The notes beneath the pieces were generated by a model. That model saw only the letters and a program-made list of their open reading frames with translations, was not told the DNA's origin and did no database searches. DNA of 61,852 nucleotides, taken from contig JAILDN010000048.1 of assembly GCA_024689425.1 (NCBI GenBank), positions 1 to 61,852 of the forward strand, given 5' to 3'. The translations under genes and the position numbers were made by a program. The DNA comes from Methanobrevibacter sp. Lineage in GTDB: Archaea; Methanobacteriota; Methanobacteria; Methanobacteriales; Methanobacteriaceae. Shown one piece after another: positions 1-9,235 of this stretch; position 1 is the first letter of the stretch; each line of letters begins with the position of its first letter.

Positions 1-318
1 TAAAATCTATAAAGTTATCTTGAAAAGCAAAGAATTCAAACAAAAAATAACTTAAAATATAAAGCAAACATAATTTGGCAAATTAAAAAAAATAAAAATA
101 TAGTTTGAAGTTAAAGAGGGAATTTTGAAAGACAGAAAAAATACGTGTTCATCCGTTTTGCTAAGCTATTTGATAAGACTTCAAACCATACTATTAGTAT
201 GTTTTACAACTATAAATACTTTTTTATAAAAAAGTATTATTATATTAATAAAAATTTTTAAAAAAGTATTAATAAAAAATTTAAAAACAGTCCAATAACA
301 AAGAAAAAATGAAAAAAA
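1..318. other. AT-rich intergenic region with palindromes
   Basis: No gene is supported here. It lies downstream of the minus-strand DUF3194 gene. Visible structure: a 9-bp inverted repeat, GTTTGAAGT at 103-111 against ACTTCAAAC at 178-186; a 15-nt near-perfect palindrome CATACTATTAGTATG at 187-201; and a perfect 24-bp palindrome at 215-238. Long T runs on the minus strand below position 318 could end transcription of the upstream operon. The palindromes could equally belong to the promoter of a minus-strand gene left of the window. Confidence 0.5.
215..238. repeat. Perfect 24-bp palindrome
   Basis: The half-site AATACTTTTTTA is followed directly by its reverse complement. It can act as a terminator hairpin or an operator. 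The AATACT/AGTATT core also occurs upstream of cbiM and of the P-type ATPase in this window, but this element is so AT-rich that chance is a real alternative. Confidence 0.5.
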
Positions 319-603
319 TCATTCTCTGAAATTCTCATCAATATAAGAATCAAATTTCAAATAAGCTTCATCAATAGCTTCATTTAATACGTCTTGATTA
401 ATTTCTGACAATTCATCAAAACTAACGCCCAAATCTACATCAACGTCAAGTTGTGCATCATCATAGTTAATTGTAATATCTAAATCAAGATCTTCGAGTT
501 CCTTAGTGGAAATAACACGTGAAACTTCAAGTTCTAAAATTTCACCAAAGTCATAAGAAATAGTTGCTAAATCCTCAGAAGATAATTTTTTAAGTTTTGA
601 CAT
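319..603 (-). CDS. DUF3194 family protein
   Basis: A 94-residue acidic protein with no membrane segment and no cysteine cluster. Its size, acidic beta-rich pattern and position directly after prefoldin beta match the archaeal DUF3194 family, which is known mainly from this gene neighbourhood. Its function is unknown. It starts at ATG 31 bases after the prefoldin gene and is probably the last gene of the rpl37A-rpoP-brix-pcc1-pfdB operon. A role in chaperone or translation quality control is only suggested by context. The family assignment is from memory of the neighbourhood and sequence style. Confidence 0.7.
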   Translation of the reverse strand: MSKLKKLSSEDLATISYDFGEILELEVSRVISTKELEDLDLDITINYDDAQLDVDVDLGVSFDELSEINQDVLNEAIDEAYLKFDSYIDENFRE

Positions 604-634
604 AATAATCTAAAAAAAGAATAGAAATTAAGCT

Positions 635-985
635 CTATTGTGAGCCCATTCCTTGCATAGCAGCTTGAATATTGGTTTGCATTTCTTCAAGTTTTTTCAT
701 GACTCTTTCTTCTTGGCGAGCCATAGTTTGTTTTCTTAACTTGAGAGTTTCCAATTTATCTTCCATATCTTCTAAAGCTGCATTATAATCAACTTTAATA
801 AGTAAAGTACCTGCTTGTTTAAATACTTCAGTATTTTCATCAGTTTTATTTAATTCTTCTAATGCTTTTTCAGTTTCTTGAATTTGAACTTCAACAGTTT
901 GAATTTGCATAGTTACAGCTTGAGCTTGTTGTTGTAACTGTTGAAACTGATTTAATTGATTTTGTATATTTTCAGGAATTTCCAT
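635..985 (-). CDS. pfdB: Prefoldin subunit beta
   Basis: Beta subunit of the archaeal prefoldin hexamer, a cytosolic chaperone that holds unfolded proteins and passes them to the thermosome. The 116-residue product has the expected plan: an N-terminal Gln-rich helix (IQNQLNQFQQLQQQAQ), a short central hairpin region (GTLLIKVD) and a C-terminal coiled-coil helix ending in a Gln/Met-rich tail. The start chosen is ATG at 985, with GGTGAT just upstream; an in-frame TTG two codons earlier is less likely. It sits between pcc1 and the DUF3194 gene on the same strand, as in other Methanobacteria. Confidence 0.95.
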   Translation of the reverse strand: MEIPENIQNQLNQFQQLQQQAQAVTMQIQTVEVQIQETEKALEELNKTDENTEVFKQAGTLLIKVDYNAALEDMEDKLETLKLRKQTMARQEERVMKKLEEMQTNIQAAMQGMGSQ

Positions 986-1025
986 TTTCAATCACCTTTT
1001 TATTAAAATTACTTCTTTATGATAT

Positions 1026-1295
1026 TTATATATTAGTTAAATTATTAATTTGCAGAGATAAATTTATCCATTTAATAGCTGAATTGACAGAAGCTCTAAA
1101 GGAAGTAGAATCCTGCGCATCAATATTAATTATTATAGATTTATCTTCAAGAGTTAAATCCATGGTTGATCTGTAGTCCGGAGCCGTTTGGAACTCCAAA
1201 ACAATTGAATCATAAATGATTTTAGCTTGGTCGGAATTTTCAAACTCCACTGAAATTTGACTTTTAACAGATTCTAAAGGACTATTTTCTATCAT
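1026..1295 (-). CDS. pcc1: KEOPS complex subunit Pcc1
   Basis: Small dimer-forming subunit of KEOPS, the complex that makes N6-threonylcarbamoyladenosine at position 37 of ANN-decoding tRNAs. The 89-residue product matches the Pcc1/CTAG fold: beta strands, then a DYRSTMDL segment, a central IIINIDAQD strand and a C-terminal helix containing NSAIKWI, which is typical of the family. The start ATG overlaps the stop of the upstream Brix gene by 4 bases (ATGA), so translation is probably coupled. Other KEOPS subunits (Kae1, Bud32, Cgi121) are not in the window. Confidence 0.88.
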   Translation of the reverse strand: MIENSPLESVKSQISVEFENSDQAKIIYDSIVLEFQTAPDYRSTMDLTLEDKSIIINIDAQDSTSFRASVNSAIKWINLSLQINNLTNI

Positions 1296-1774
1296 GCTTC
1301 ATCTAAAATCTTTTTTACATTAATATGGAAATCAATCTTATCTCCGAATTTATTAATGAAATTTACTTTAGCCACTAAATCTTCATCTTCACTTGAAATA
1401 TGAATATAATTGTCCTCTGCCTTATCTACTAATTCCAAACCAAAAATATCACTTAAACAATTGAGTTCATCGACTTCAGATACTATTTTTAATTCAGAAG
1501 GTTTGATGTTTAATCTTTCATTGGATATGTTAGCACTAATTAAAACTTTAAGTAATTCATCCCCTTTATTGGAATAAAAAGTTATTCTACTGGGATTACC
1601 TTTAATTTCGTTAACGATGGCTAAATTAATTTCATCTTCAGATAATGCTTTTAATAAAAGCTCCCTCATATTCATTTTGCCTCTATTTACAGAAGTTGAA
1701 TCTGTTGTGCGGGCAAAATTCTTACAAAACTTCCTTGTTTTTTGAGAAGGTTTTCTAGAAGTTGAAATTAACAT
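1292..1774 (-). CDS. Brix domain ribosome biogenesis protein
   Basis: An archaeal relative of the eukaryotic Imp4/Brix proteins, which bind rRNA during ribosome assembly. The 160-residue product begins with the diagnostic stretch MLISTSRKPSQKTRKFCKN, followed by a TDSTSVNRGKMNMREL segment, the usual sigma70-like motif region of archaeal Brix proteins. It is compact, as archaeal members are. It lies between rpoP and pcc1 on the same strand, a conserved archaeal order. Its exact target in archaea is not settled. The family call is firm; function is by family. Confidence 0.9.
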   Translation of the reverse strand: MLISTSRKPSQKTRKFCKNFARTTDSTSVNRGKMNMRELLLKALSEDEINLAIVNEIKGNPSRITFYSNKGDELLKVLISANISNERLNIKPSELKIVSEVDELNCLSDIFGLELVDKAEDNYIHISSEDEDLVAKVNFINKFGDKIDFHINVKKILDEA

Positions 1775-1834
1775 TTAAATCAAAAATAGTAAAAAAAATT
1801 ATAGAAAAAACAAGATGAATATCTTATTTTAATT

Positions 1835-2008
1835 CTATTTCTTAAGGCCTACTCTATTAGCCATATTTCCATCAGGAACACTAGCAGATACCCAACGAGT
1901 TACTTCAGGAACATTTTTAAATAAAATCCTATATCTACAGTTAGGACATTTATTATCCATGTAGCTTTTCTGATCTACTTCAGTTCCACAACGTGGACAT
2001 TTATACAA
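1835..2008 (-). CDS. rpoP: DNA-directed RNA polymerase subunit P
   Basis: A 57-residue zinc-binding subunit of archaeal RNA polymerase, the counterpart of eukaryotic Rpb12. The reading frame starts at TTG (2008), so ATG-only gene callers miss it. It is preceded by GGAGGAATAG, in which the SD overlaps the stop codon of rpl37A. The protein begins [13 protein letters not shown] and continues [13 protein letters not shown], giving two CxxC pairs and the conserved RYRILFK motif of RpoP. A tail of about 20 residues follows, slightly longer than in many archaeal homologues. Gene order rpl37A-rpoP-brix is the usual archaeal arrangement. Confidence 0.92.
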   Translation of the reverse strand: MYKCPRCGTEVDQKSYMDNKCPNCRYRILFKNVPEVTRWVSASVPDGNMANRVGLKK

Positions 2009-2011
2009 GGA

Positions 2012-2281
2012 CTATTCCTCCACTTTAATATCTCTAATACTGCGTGCTGCAGATTTTGCCATAGGGGTTTGAGGAACGTATGCCCCACCAGTAAATACTG
2101 CACCACATTTTCTACATTTCCAGATTCCAGCAGCTTCTCTTTTTACATATGGTCTATCACATTTAGGGCAAACATGATTTTTTTTCATGTTTTCTTCGAT
2201 GAGTTTTACGGATCTTTTAGCTTTTCTTCCGTATCTTGCACCGAACCTACCTGTAATACCTACTTTTTTAGTTCTTGCCAT
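2012..2281 (-). CDS. rpl37A: 50S ribosomal protein L37Ae
   Basis: Zinc-finger ribosomal protein of the large subunit, shared by archaea and eukaryotes. The 89-residue basic protein has the N-terminal [19 protein letters not shown] stretch and a C4 zinc finger made of CPKC and CRKC, as in L37Ae/eL43. It is the first gene of the minus-strand operon that continues with rpoP, brix, pcc1 and pfdB. The upstream 270 bases (2282-2550) hold its promoter region and nothing else I can call. Confidence 0.96.
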   Translation of the reverse strand: MARTKKVGITGRFGARYGRKAKRSVKLIEENMKKNHVCPKCDRPYVKREAAGIWKCRKCGAVFTGGAYVPQTPMAKSAARSIRDIKVEE

Positions 2282-2505
2282 TTTAATTTCTCTCCGTTAA
2301 TAATAAATATAATAAAATAGTGTAAATAGAATAATTTACAGACTAATCATAAAATTATCTAATGTAATAATATTGTATTACATTATATTTAAAGTTAATG
2401 GTAAAATCAAAGTAATTAAGAAAAATAGCTATTCATTTTTTAAATTAGATTATTTAATAAGTCCCAAACACAAATAACTACTTTCTAAAAAATTAAAGTA
2501 AAAAT

Positions 2506-2523
2506 TCCAGATAAAAATCTGGA
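2506..2523 (-). terminator. Hairpin-plus-T-run terminator after guaB
   Basis: TCCAGAT, a 4-base loop, then ATCTGGA form a 7-bp hairpin 28 bases beyond the guaB stop. On the minus strand it is followed by AATTTTTACTTTAATTTTTT-like T runs. Archaeal termination depends mainly on T runs, so the hairpin may be supportive only. Confidence 0.6.
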
Positions 2524-2550
2524 TTACTTTGATTTAAAGCTATGATTTAT

Positions 2551-4032
2551 TTAATCGAAACTATGATAATTCGGACTTTCATTAGTGATTAACAAATCAT
2601 GAGGGTGGGATTCCTTAATACCACTACTAGATATTCTTACGAATTGGGCTTTTTGCTTCATTTCCGCAATATCTTTAGCTCCACAGTAACCCATAGAAGA
2701 TTTTAAACCACCTACTAACTGGAATAAAATTTCATTGACAGTTCCTCTATATGGTACTGCACCTTCAATTCCTTCAGGAACATATTTAGTGTGGTTCATT
2801 TTACTTTTAGAGCCTTGGAAGTATCTGTCTGCACCACCATCAAATTCACTGGTCATCGCTCCCATGGATCCCATTCCACGGTATTTTTTATATTGTTTTC
2901 CATTCATGACAACAACATCACCAGGAGCTTCGTAAGATGCTGCAAGTAAATTACCTAACATTACTGCATCCGCACCGGCACCAATAGCTTTTGCAATATC
3001 ACCAGAGTATCTAATACCACCATCTGCAATAACAGGAATACCTTCATCTGCTGCCGCATCTGCTACATCAGAAATCGCAGTTAATTGTGGTACACCAACA
3101 CCCGCAACAATACGGGTAGTACACATTGAACCAGGACCAATACCTACTTTTAAGGCATCTACACCCATAGATATTAAGTCTTCAGCCGCTTGAGCAGTTG
3201 CAATGTTACCAACACATAATTCCGCATCGATGTTGTCTTTGATAGTTTCGGTGAATTTAACTACATTCATATTATGAGCATGAGCACAATCGATTGAAAT
3301 AACATCTGCACCGGCTTCATCCAATGCCATTGCTCTATCCAAATCAAATGGACCACAAGCAGCAGCTACTAAAAAGTTTCCGTCTTTATCACGTGCAGCA
3401 TTAGGATATTGTGCTTGATTTAAAATATCTTTAATAGTGATTATTCCTACCAATTTACCATCAGAAAGAACAGGTAACCTTTCAACTTTATTTTCATAAG
3501 CGATGTTTAATGCTTCTTCAGCAGTAATTGGCTCTTCAACAGTAACAACATCAGAAGTCATAATTTCCTTAACTGCTTTAGAAGGTTCTGATTTTAAAAC
3601 CGGTCTAATATCCCTTTTAGAGATAATACCAACAATCTTATCACCATCAACAACAGGAAGACCGCTAATCAATTCATCTTGCATTATAGCTTGTGCATCT
3701 GAAACTGTAGATCCAGGAGCAATAGTAACAACATCACGAATGGTAATGTCTTCAGCGGATTTTACTTTTTTAACTTCTTCAACTTGTCTTTCTAATGAAA
3801 TATTTCTGTGGATTACTCCAATACCACCTTCCTGTGCCATTGCTATAGCTAAATCTGCTTCTGTAACAGTATCCATAGCAGCACTTAAAACAGGGATATT
3901 TAATTTAATTCCTTTTGATAATTCAATAGTAGTATCAATATCTTTTGGTTCTACATAACTTGCATTAGGAGTAAGCAAAAAATCATCAAAAGTATAAGAC
4001 ATTCTTGCTTCTTGAACTTTTTTAGAATACAT
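2551..4032 (-). CDS. guaB: Inosine-5'-monophosphate dehydrogenase
   Basis: Oxidises IMP to XMP with NAD+, the committed step of GMP synthesis in the cytosol. The 493-residue protein shows FTFDDFLL-like N-terminus ([10 protein letters not shown]), a pair of CBS domains around residues 90-215, the catalytic loop [11 protein letters not shown] with the active Cys near residue 305, and the flap region with [13 protein letters not shown] at 4032 is chosen over a GTG three codons upstream because AGGTG lies six bases before it. mfnB ends 13 bases upstream on the same strand, so the two may be co-transcribed. A hairpin terminator follows. Confidence 0.95.
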   Translation of the reverse strand: MYSKKVQEARMSYTFDDFLLTPNASYVEPKDIDTTIELSKGIKLNIPVLSAAMDTVTEADLAIAMAQEGGIGVIHRNISLERQVEEVKKVKSAEDITIRDVVTIAPGSTVSDAQAIMQDELISGLPVVDGDKIVGIISKRDIRPVLKSEPSKAVKEIMTSDVVTVEEPITAEEALNIAYENKVERLPVLSDGKLVGIITIKDILNQAQYPNAARDKDGNFLVAAACGPFDLDRAMALDEAGADVISIDCAHAHNMNVVKFTETIKDNIDAELCVGNIATAQAAEDLISMGVDALKVGIGPGSMCTTRIVAGVGVPQLTAISDVADAAADEGIPVIADGGIRYSGDIAKAIGAGADAVMLGNLLAASYEAPGDVVVMNGKQYKKYRGMGSMGAMTSEFDGGADRYFQGSKSKMNHTKYVPEGIEGAVPYRGTVNEILFQLVGGLKSSMGYCGAKDIAEMKQKAQFVRISSSGIKESHPHDLLITNESPNYHSFD

Positions 4033-4045
4033 TAAAAACACCTAT

Positions 4046-4759
4046 CTAAAATGAATCACATAACTCTTTTAACTCAGCAACTGCAGTATGGTGTATTTTA
4101 CCAGTATTGCGGTCTCCACCAACACAAGCAGCACCTCTAATACCAACAACATCACATCCAATGTCATGTAATGGTTTTAATTGGTCTTTTTTAACTGATC
4201 CTGCAAGAGCAGTTTTTAAATTATAACTATGAGCTTCATCTACAAATTCTTTTAATTTTTCAATATCTATATAATCAAATAATGTATGACCATCTTTTAC
4301 AGCAGTATCCAACATTGCCAAATCACAGTTAGCGTCACGAGCAACTTTTGGAATTTCCATAGGGTCTACAGCACCAACACGATGAGCATCTGCATAACCT
4401 GCAGCTACAATGATTGTATCAGGACTTATATCTTTAATGGTTTTAGATACATTTTCCATAACTTCAACAGCTTCATCGTAATTTTTGGTTCCATATAATC
4501 CTACTTTAATATAATCTGCTCCTGAAACATGAGCTCCCATTGCTGCAAGAGAAACAGTACCCGGTTTGTAAGGTACATCACCTAAAGTTGCACTTACTAA
4601 TTTGTCTTCAGGAGTTAATTCCCTAATTTCTTTAATTACCCATGGGAAATTAGCACCTAAAGAACCTTCTTTAGGATTTTTCACATCAACAATGTCTGCT
4701 CCACCTTTTATAGATTCAAGAGCTTCTTCATGATTTATAGGACTTATTAATAGAAGCAT
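4046..4759 (-). CDS. mfnB: (5-formylfuran-3-yl)methyl phosphate synthase
   Basis: MfnB condenses two glyceraldehyde-3-phosphate molecules into 4-HFC-phosphate, the furan precursor of methanofuran, the C1 carrier in the first step of methanogenesis from CO2. The 237-residue TIM-barrel protein begins [20 protein letters not shown] and has [17 protein letters not shown] and KVGLYG motifs typical of this family (formerly DUF556), with lysines placed for Schiff-base chemistry. It lies upstream of guaB on the same strand. An SD GGAGG precedes the ATG. This gene is a strong marker of a methanogen or methylotroph. Confidence 0.93.
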   Translation of the reverse strand: MLLLISPINHEEALESIKGGADIVDVKNPKEGSLGANFPWVIKEIRELTPEDKLVSATLGDVPYKPGTVSLAAMGAHVSGADYIKVGLYGTKNYDEAVEVMENVSKTIKDISPDTIIVAAGYADAHRVGAVDPMEIPKVARDANCDLAMLDTAVKDGHTLFDYIDIEKLKEFVDEAHSYNLKTALAGSVKKDQLKPLHDIGCDVVGIRGAACVGGDRNTGKIHHTAVAELKELCDSF

Positions 4760-4867
4760 GTATTTCCTCCGTTTTACTATATAAAATACTAAAATATAAT
4801 ATTATTATATCTTGTATTCTTTCTTTATAAATATATGTCTCAAAAAAAGAATTTAAAAAAAATAAAA

Positions 4868-6067
4868 TTAATATGGTGTATCGTTTTTAGAAACATTATC
4901 CTTGATTTTTCCATGGGCTTTCGGATAAAAACCAACTTCAGAAGATAATTTCCTCATGTTTTCTATTATTTCATTAGTAGGAATAGCCACTGGACAATTA
5001 AGAGTACATAATCCACATAAAGTACACATATAAAGTCCTGATTCATAACAAGTTTCATCATCTTCAATAAATTTAGACATGGCGACTCCTCTTCCACCCA
5101 AATAATTGTTAAAGCCAAATTCATTTCCAACGGCATTATAAACAGGACAGTGCACTACACAGTTTCCACAACCAATGCACCATAAACATTCCTCACTAGC
5201 CTGGCTTCTTCCATTATCCAAAAGAATCACAACAACCTTTTTAGCACCATACATGTTTTTTAACAGTTTCTTTTCAATATCTGCAGTCTTGGATGGGCCA
5301 GATATTATATTCATATATGACGTTACATAGTTTCCTGTTGCATAAACGGTTTCCAATTTTGCAATGGAAATTGCATCCTCCAATGTAGGCACTATTTTAT
5401 CAATTCCAGCTACAATTATATGCAAATCTTTTAGTGAAACTAGTGAAATATTGCCCTCATTATGAACCATTATGCATGAGCCTTCTTCGGCAGTTATTGC
5501 ATTAGCACCAGATATACCTACACTCGCATCTTTTAGGCGATTTAGCACATCTTCACGAACAAGTTCCATAATTTCACGAGGGATTGGACTGACATTACTT
5601 TTTAGTGAATCATTTACAATATGAGTAATTTCATCAACATTCAAATGAGAAGCAGGGCCAGTCGGATGAACTGGTTTATTATCAGTTTTTTTAAGCTGTA
5701 AGATCCTATCTCCCAAATCAGTTTCGACAATATCATACTTGGAAGATAATTTGCTTTTAAGTTCAATTTCACCTAATGTATTTGATTTTGATTTAGCAAT
5801 GACTTTTGAGTCCAAATCTTTTAATAAATCTTCAATAATATTAATGGCGTCTTCTTTAGTTTTAGCAAATTCAACATCAATACCATTGTATTTAAATGAT
5901 TCTAAAGCTTGATTATATAACTCTTTTGAGTTTTCAATTGAATATTTTTTAATTTCACGACCTCTTTTTTCTAATCGTTTGACTTGGGGAGAATCTTTTA
6001 TTTCGGATGATCTTGATTTGACCGTGTTAAATGATTTTCTCATTGTTTCAAGTTCACTTTTCTTCAT
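4868..6067 (-). CDS. LUD domain 4Fe-4S protein (LutB-like)
   Basis: A 399-residue protein with an N-terminal LUD domain (about residues 60-230) and a C-terminal ferredoxin-like region with two clusters: CLWCIGCGNCVVHCP and CTLCGLCTLNCPVA. This plan matches LutB/LldF of bacterial lactate oxidation. Methanogens of this group are not known for growth on lactate, so the substrate here is unclear; an electron-transfer or 2-hydroxyacid oxidoreductase role is an inference. Its ATG overlaps the stop of the upstream CCG-domain gene by 4 bases, so the two are very probably partners in one complex. Confidence 0.85.
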   Translation of the reverse strand: MKKSELETMRKSFNTVKSRSSEIKDSPQVKRLEKRGREIKKYSIENSKELYNQALESFKYNGIDVEFAKTKEDAINIIEDLLKDLDSKVIAKSKSNTLGEIELKSKLSSKYDIVETDLGDRILQLKKTDNKPVHPTGPASHLNVDEITHIVNDSLKSNVSPIPREIMELVREDVLNRLKDASVGISGANAITAEEGSCIMVHNEGNISLVSLKDLHIIVAGIDKIVPTLEDAISIAKLETVYATGNYVTSYMNIISGPSKTADIEKKLLKNMYGAKKVVVILLDNGRSQASEECLWCIGCGNCVVHCPVYNAVGNEFGFNNYLGGRGVAMSKFIEDDETCYESGLYMCTLCGLCTLNCPVAIPTNEIIENMRKLSSEVGFYPKAHGKIKDNVSKNDTPY

Positions 6068-6726
6068 TTAATCACCCCATATTCCATTAAAAACTCAGTA
6101 ATATCCAAAACTTCCAAGTCATCATTTTTTAAATTTAATTTACAAAAAGGACATGATGTTAATAAAATATCACAACCAGTATCTTTAGCCTGATTAATTC
6201 TTGAAGTGGCCATTTGATTAGCTACCTCAGGATATGCTGATTTAACTCCTCCGCCAGCACCGCAACATAAACTATTTTCAAGGTTATTTTCCATTTCAAC
6301 AAGATTAGCAACAGAAGAAATAACTTCTCGCGGTTCATCAAATACTTCACAATGGCGTCCCAAATGGCATGAATCGTGATAAGTGACATTTAAATCTTTC
6401 TTATTGAAGTTCAATTTTTTTTCTTCAATCAATTGATTTAGAAATTGGGAGATATGAATAACCTCTAAACCTTCATAATCCTGTTTTAGAGTTTTATAAC
6501 ACCCTGCACATGATGTTAATATTGTATCACCACTTAAGGCTTCTGTATTTTTTTCAATTTGTTCTTGAGCTTCCTCAACAAAACCTGTTCTCATTAAAAC
6601 AGAACCACAGCATTTTTCATCTTCTAAAATTTTATAGTCAACACCCGCTAATTTCAATAATTTTTCTGTGGCATCAGCTATGGATGTCTCTTTTTCACGT
6701 GCAGTACATCCCCTAAAATATATCAT
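6064..6726 (-). CDS. CCG-domain Fe-S protein (LutA/HdrB-like)
   Basis: Contains two cysteine-rich CCG-type modules: CCGSVLMRTG plus SCAGCYKTL, and HDSCHLGRHC plus CCGAGGGVKS with TSCPFC at the end. In HdrB/HdrD these Cys bind non-cubane 4Fe-4S clusters; in LutA-like proteins they carry the same fold. The start at ATG 6726 (MIYFRGCTAREKE) is preferred over ATG 6747 because AGGAAG precedes it and homologues begin near this point. The downstream LUD protein overlaps by 4 bases. Together they look like a soluble two-subunit oxidoreductase. The electron donor and acceptor cannot be read from sequence. Confidence 0.85.
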   Translation of the reverse strand: MIYFRGCTAREKETSIADATEKLLKLAGVDYKILEDEKCCGSVLMRTGFVEEAQEQIEKNTEALSGDTILTSCAGCYKTLKQDYEGLEVIHISQFLNQLIEEKKLNFNKKDLNVTYHDSCHLGRHCEVFDEPREVISSVANLVEMENNLENSLCCGAGGGVKSAYPEVANQMATSRINQAKDTGCDILLTSCPFCKLNLKNDDLEVLDITEFLMEYGVIK

Positions 6727-6730
6727 AATA

Positions 6731-7093
6731 TTATTCTTCCTTGTCATCTAACTGGATTTCATTATTTAAAGCTACTTCTTTAACTATTTTATTCATATTT
6801 TCTTCTAATCTTTCGAGTTTATAGTATAATTTTAAACCCATATAAAACATTAAAAGTAAAGAAACAATTATAATAAAATCCAATCCTCTAGAAATACCAA
6901 ATGCCCTTGCAAAAATAAGACTTGAATTTGGAAAGATTGAAAATACTATAACAAATATCCACATTAGTGTCCATATTAAAAAAGAGGAAAAGGAGTTTTT
7001 ACCTTCCTTATATCTTAAATAAAAAAGGACAATAGCAATCAATGAAATAATTGGAAATATAACTGAATAAATTAACATTTTTCTACACCTCAA
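6731..7093 (-). CDS. DUF2304 membrane protein
   Basis: A 120-residue protein with three hydrophobic segments (near residues 7-23, 34-53 and 65-85) and a charged C-terminal helix LERLEENMNKIVKE. This is the DUF2304 plan. Such proteins commonly sit beside polyprenyl-phosphate glycosyltransferases and are thought to help anchor or assist them. Here it overlaps the upstream GT2 gene by 4 bases, which supports that link. The start is shared with the GT2 stop (ATGA-type overlap). Confidence 0.8.
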   Translation of the reverse strand: MRCRKMLIYSVIFPIISLIAIVLFYLRYKEGKNSFSSFLIWTLMWIFVIVFSIFPNSSLIFARAFGISRGLDFIIIVSLLLMFYMGLKLYYKLERLEENMNKIVKEVALNNEIQLDDKEE

Positions 7094-7800
7094 TCAAACA
7101 GCTTATGTTTCATCATTTGTAATAAAATTTTTATTGCAACTTTGTAATTTGTTCCTTTTGCCTGTGTTTCTGGAGTATAGATTGTTTTAATTATAACTTC
7201 TTCAAAAGGAATATCATTATCATTAATTTCACGAATAAATTCAGATGAAATTAAATAACCTTGAGCATTAATTGAAATTTTATTTAAAGCATCTATAGTA
7301 ACGGCTCTAAATCCTGTTTGTGAATCACTAACATCGACATCATAGAATATCCTCGTTAAAAGATTCATGATTGAATTCGCGATGTTTCTACTTTTTGGCA
7401 TGTCTTCCAGTGGCCTTACACCGATTACAGCTTCAGCCCTGCCGCTGACTAAAGGTTCTATTACCGCATCCAAATCATCGGCAGAATGTTGACCGTCAGA
7501 ATCCATACTTACAATATACTTAGGATTAAATTTTAAAACTGCATCAAAGCCCGTCTGTGTTGCAATACCAACACCACGATTAATAATTAAAGAATAAACA
7601 TGAACCCTATTTGGATATTTCTTTTTAGAATCTAAAATAACTTCTAAAGTATTGTCTGATGATCCATCATTAACAATGACCATATTATATCCTTTCTCAG
7701 CAATAGATTCAATTACGGGTTGAATTCTAGTCGCTTCATTATAGGCCGGAAGAACCACAAATGTGGCATTCTTATCTTCTGCAGTTATTCTATTTTCCAT
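7090..7800 (-). CDS. Family 2 glycosyltransferase (DPM1-like)
   Basis: A 236-residue soluble GT-A transferase. Visible motifs: LPAYNEATRIQPVIE at the nucleotide-sugar binding site, VNDGSSDNT, and MDSDGQH, the DxD-type metal site. These match the dolichyl-phosphate mannose/glucose synthase group, which charges a polyprenyl phosphate with one sugar for N-glycans or cell-wall precursors at the membrane. No transmembrane anchor is present; the downstream DUF2304 protein may provide one. SD GGTGT lies four bases before ATG. The sugar is not deducible. Confidence 0.85.
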   Translation of the reverse strand: MENRITAEDKNATFVVLPAYNEATRIQPVIESIAEKGYNMVIVNDGSSDNTLEVILDSKKKYPNRVHVYSLIINRGVGIATQTGFDAVLKFNPKYIVSMDSDGQHSADDLDAVIEPLVSGRAEAVIGVRPLEDMPKSRNIANSIMNLLTRIFYDVDVSDSQTGFRAVTIDALNKISINAQGYLISSEFIREINDNDIPFEEVIIKTIYTPETQAKGTNYKVAIKILLQMMKHKLFD

Positions 7801-7809
7801 TTTACACCT

Positions 7810-8361
<552 letters not shown>

Positions 8362-8400
8362 TTATAATAATTTTTATTAAATTGATTAAAATAAAAAAAA

Positions 8401-9234
8401 TTAATTTTTATTTAACAGTTTAAGAAACTTATCCTTAGCTTCCTCTATTGTTAATGGATAATCATTTTCCATGTCAAATCCATCTTTTTCAAGCTCTTGG
8501 AATAATTCTGTTACAATAGGGACTTTTAAATTAGCCTTTTCAAGGATTGCTGGTTTTGCAAAAATCTCTTTAGGAGTTCCTTCACCAATTAATAACCCAT
8601 CAACTAAAACAAAAACTTTATCTGCATAATTAGGAACTAAATCAACTTCGTGAGTTGAAATTACAATAGTAATTCCCTCTTCATTTAATTCATTTAATAA
8701 TTTGGATAAATCTGTTACACCTTGTGGGTCAAGACCTGCTGTAGGCTCATCTAAAACCATTATTTCAGGCTTCATTGCAAGAATTCCCGCAATGGCAACC
8801 CTTTTCTTTTGACCACCACTTAAATGATGCGGCGCTTTTTTCTCAAATCCACTCATTCCAACACGTTCTAAAGCCTCTTCAACTCTGTCTTGAACTTCTT
8901 CCATGGATAAACCTAAATTCAATGGCCCAAAAGCGACGTCTTCCTCAACAGTTGGAGCGAATATTTGATCATCAGGATTTTGAAAAACAATACCTACTTT
9001 CTGTCTAAATTTAAGTAATGATTTTTTATCGTATTTTAATTCTTCACCGTCAATGAAAACTTTTCCTTCATCAGGCTCGTATATCCCATTTAGATTTAAA
9101 AATAATGTGGATTTACCAGCACCATTTTTTCCCAAAAGAGCAACCATTTGTCCTCTTTCTATTTTTAAGCTAACACCTTTAAGCGCTTGATAATCTTTAT
9201 TATATGAATATTTTAAATCTTTGACTTCTAACAT
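8401..9234 (-). CDS. cbiO: Cobalt/nickel ECF transporter ATPase CbiO
   Basis: ATP-binding subunit of the CbiMNQO importer. The 277-residue protein has Walker A GKNGAGKST, Q-loop VFQNPDDQIF, signature LSGGQKKRVAIAG, Walker B MVLDEPTAGLD and switch His in STHEVDL. ATG 9234 is chosen because AAGGAGA precedes it; 13 in-frame codons upstream overlap cbiQ and are unlikely to be used. It follows cbiQ with no gap and ends the operon. A CbiO-specific C-terminal segment follows the ABC domain. Confidence 0.94.
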   Translation of the reverse strand: MLEVKDLKYSYNKDYQALKGVSLKIERGQMVALLGKNGAGKSTLFLNLNGIYEPDEGKVFIDGEELKYDKKSLLKFRQKVGIVFQNPDDQIFAPTVEEDVAFGPLNLGLSMEEVQDRVEEALERVGMSGFEKKAPHHLSGGQKKRVAIAGILAMKPEIMVLDEPTAGLDPQGVTDLSKLLNELNEEGITIVISTHEVDLVPNYADKVFVLVDGLLIGEGTPKEIFAKPAILEKANLKVPIVTELFQELEKDGFDMENDYPLTIEEAKDKFLKLLNKN

Positions 9235-9235
9235 A

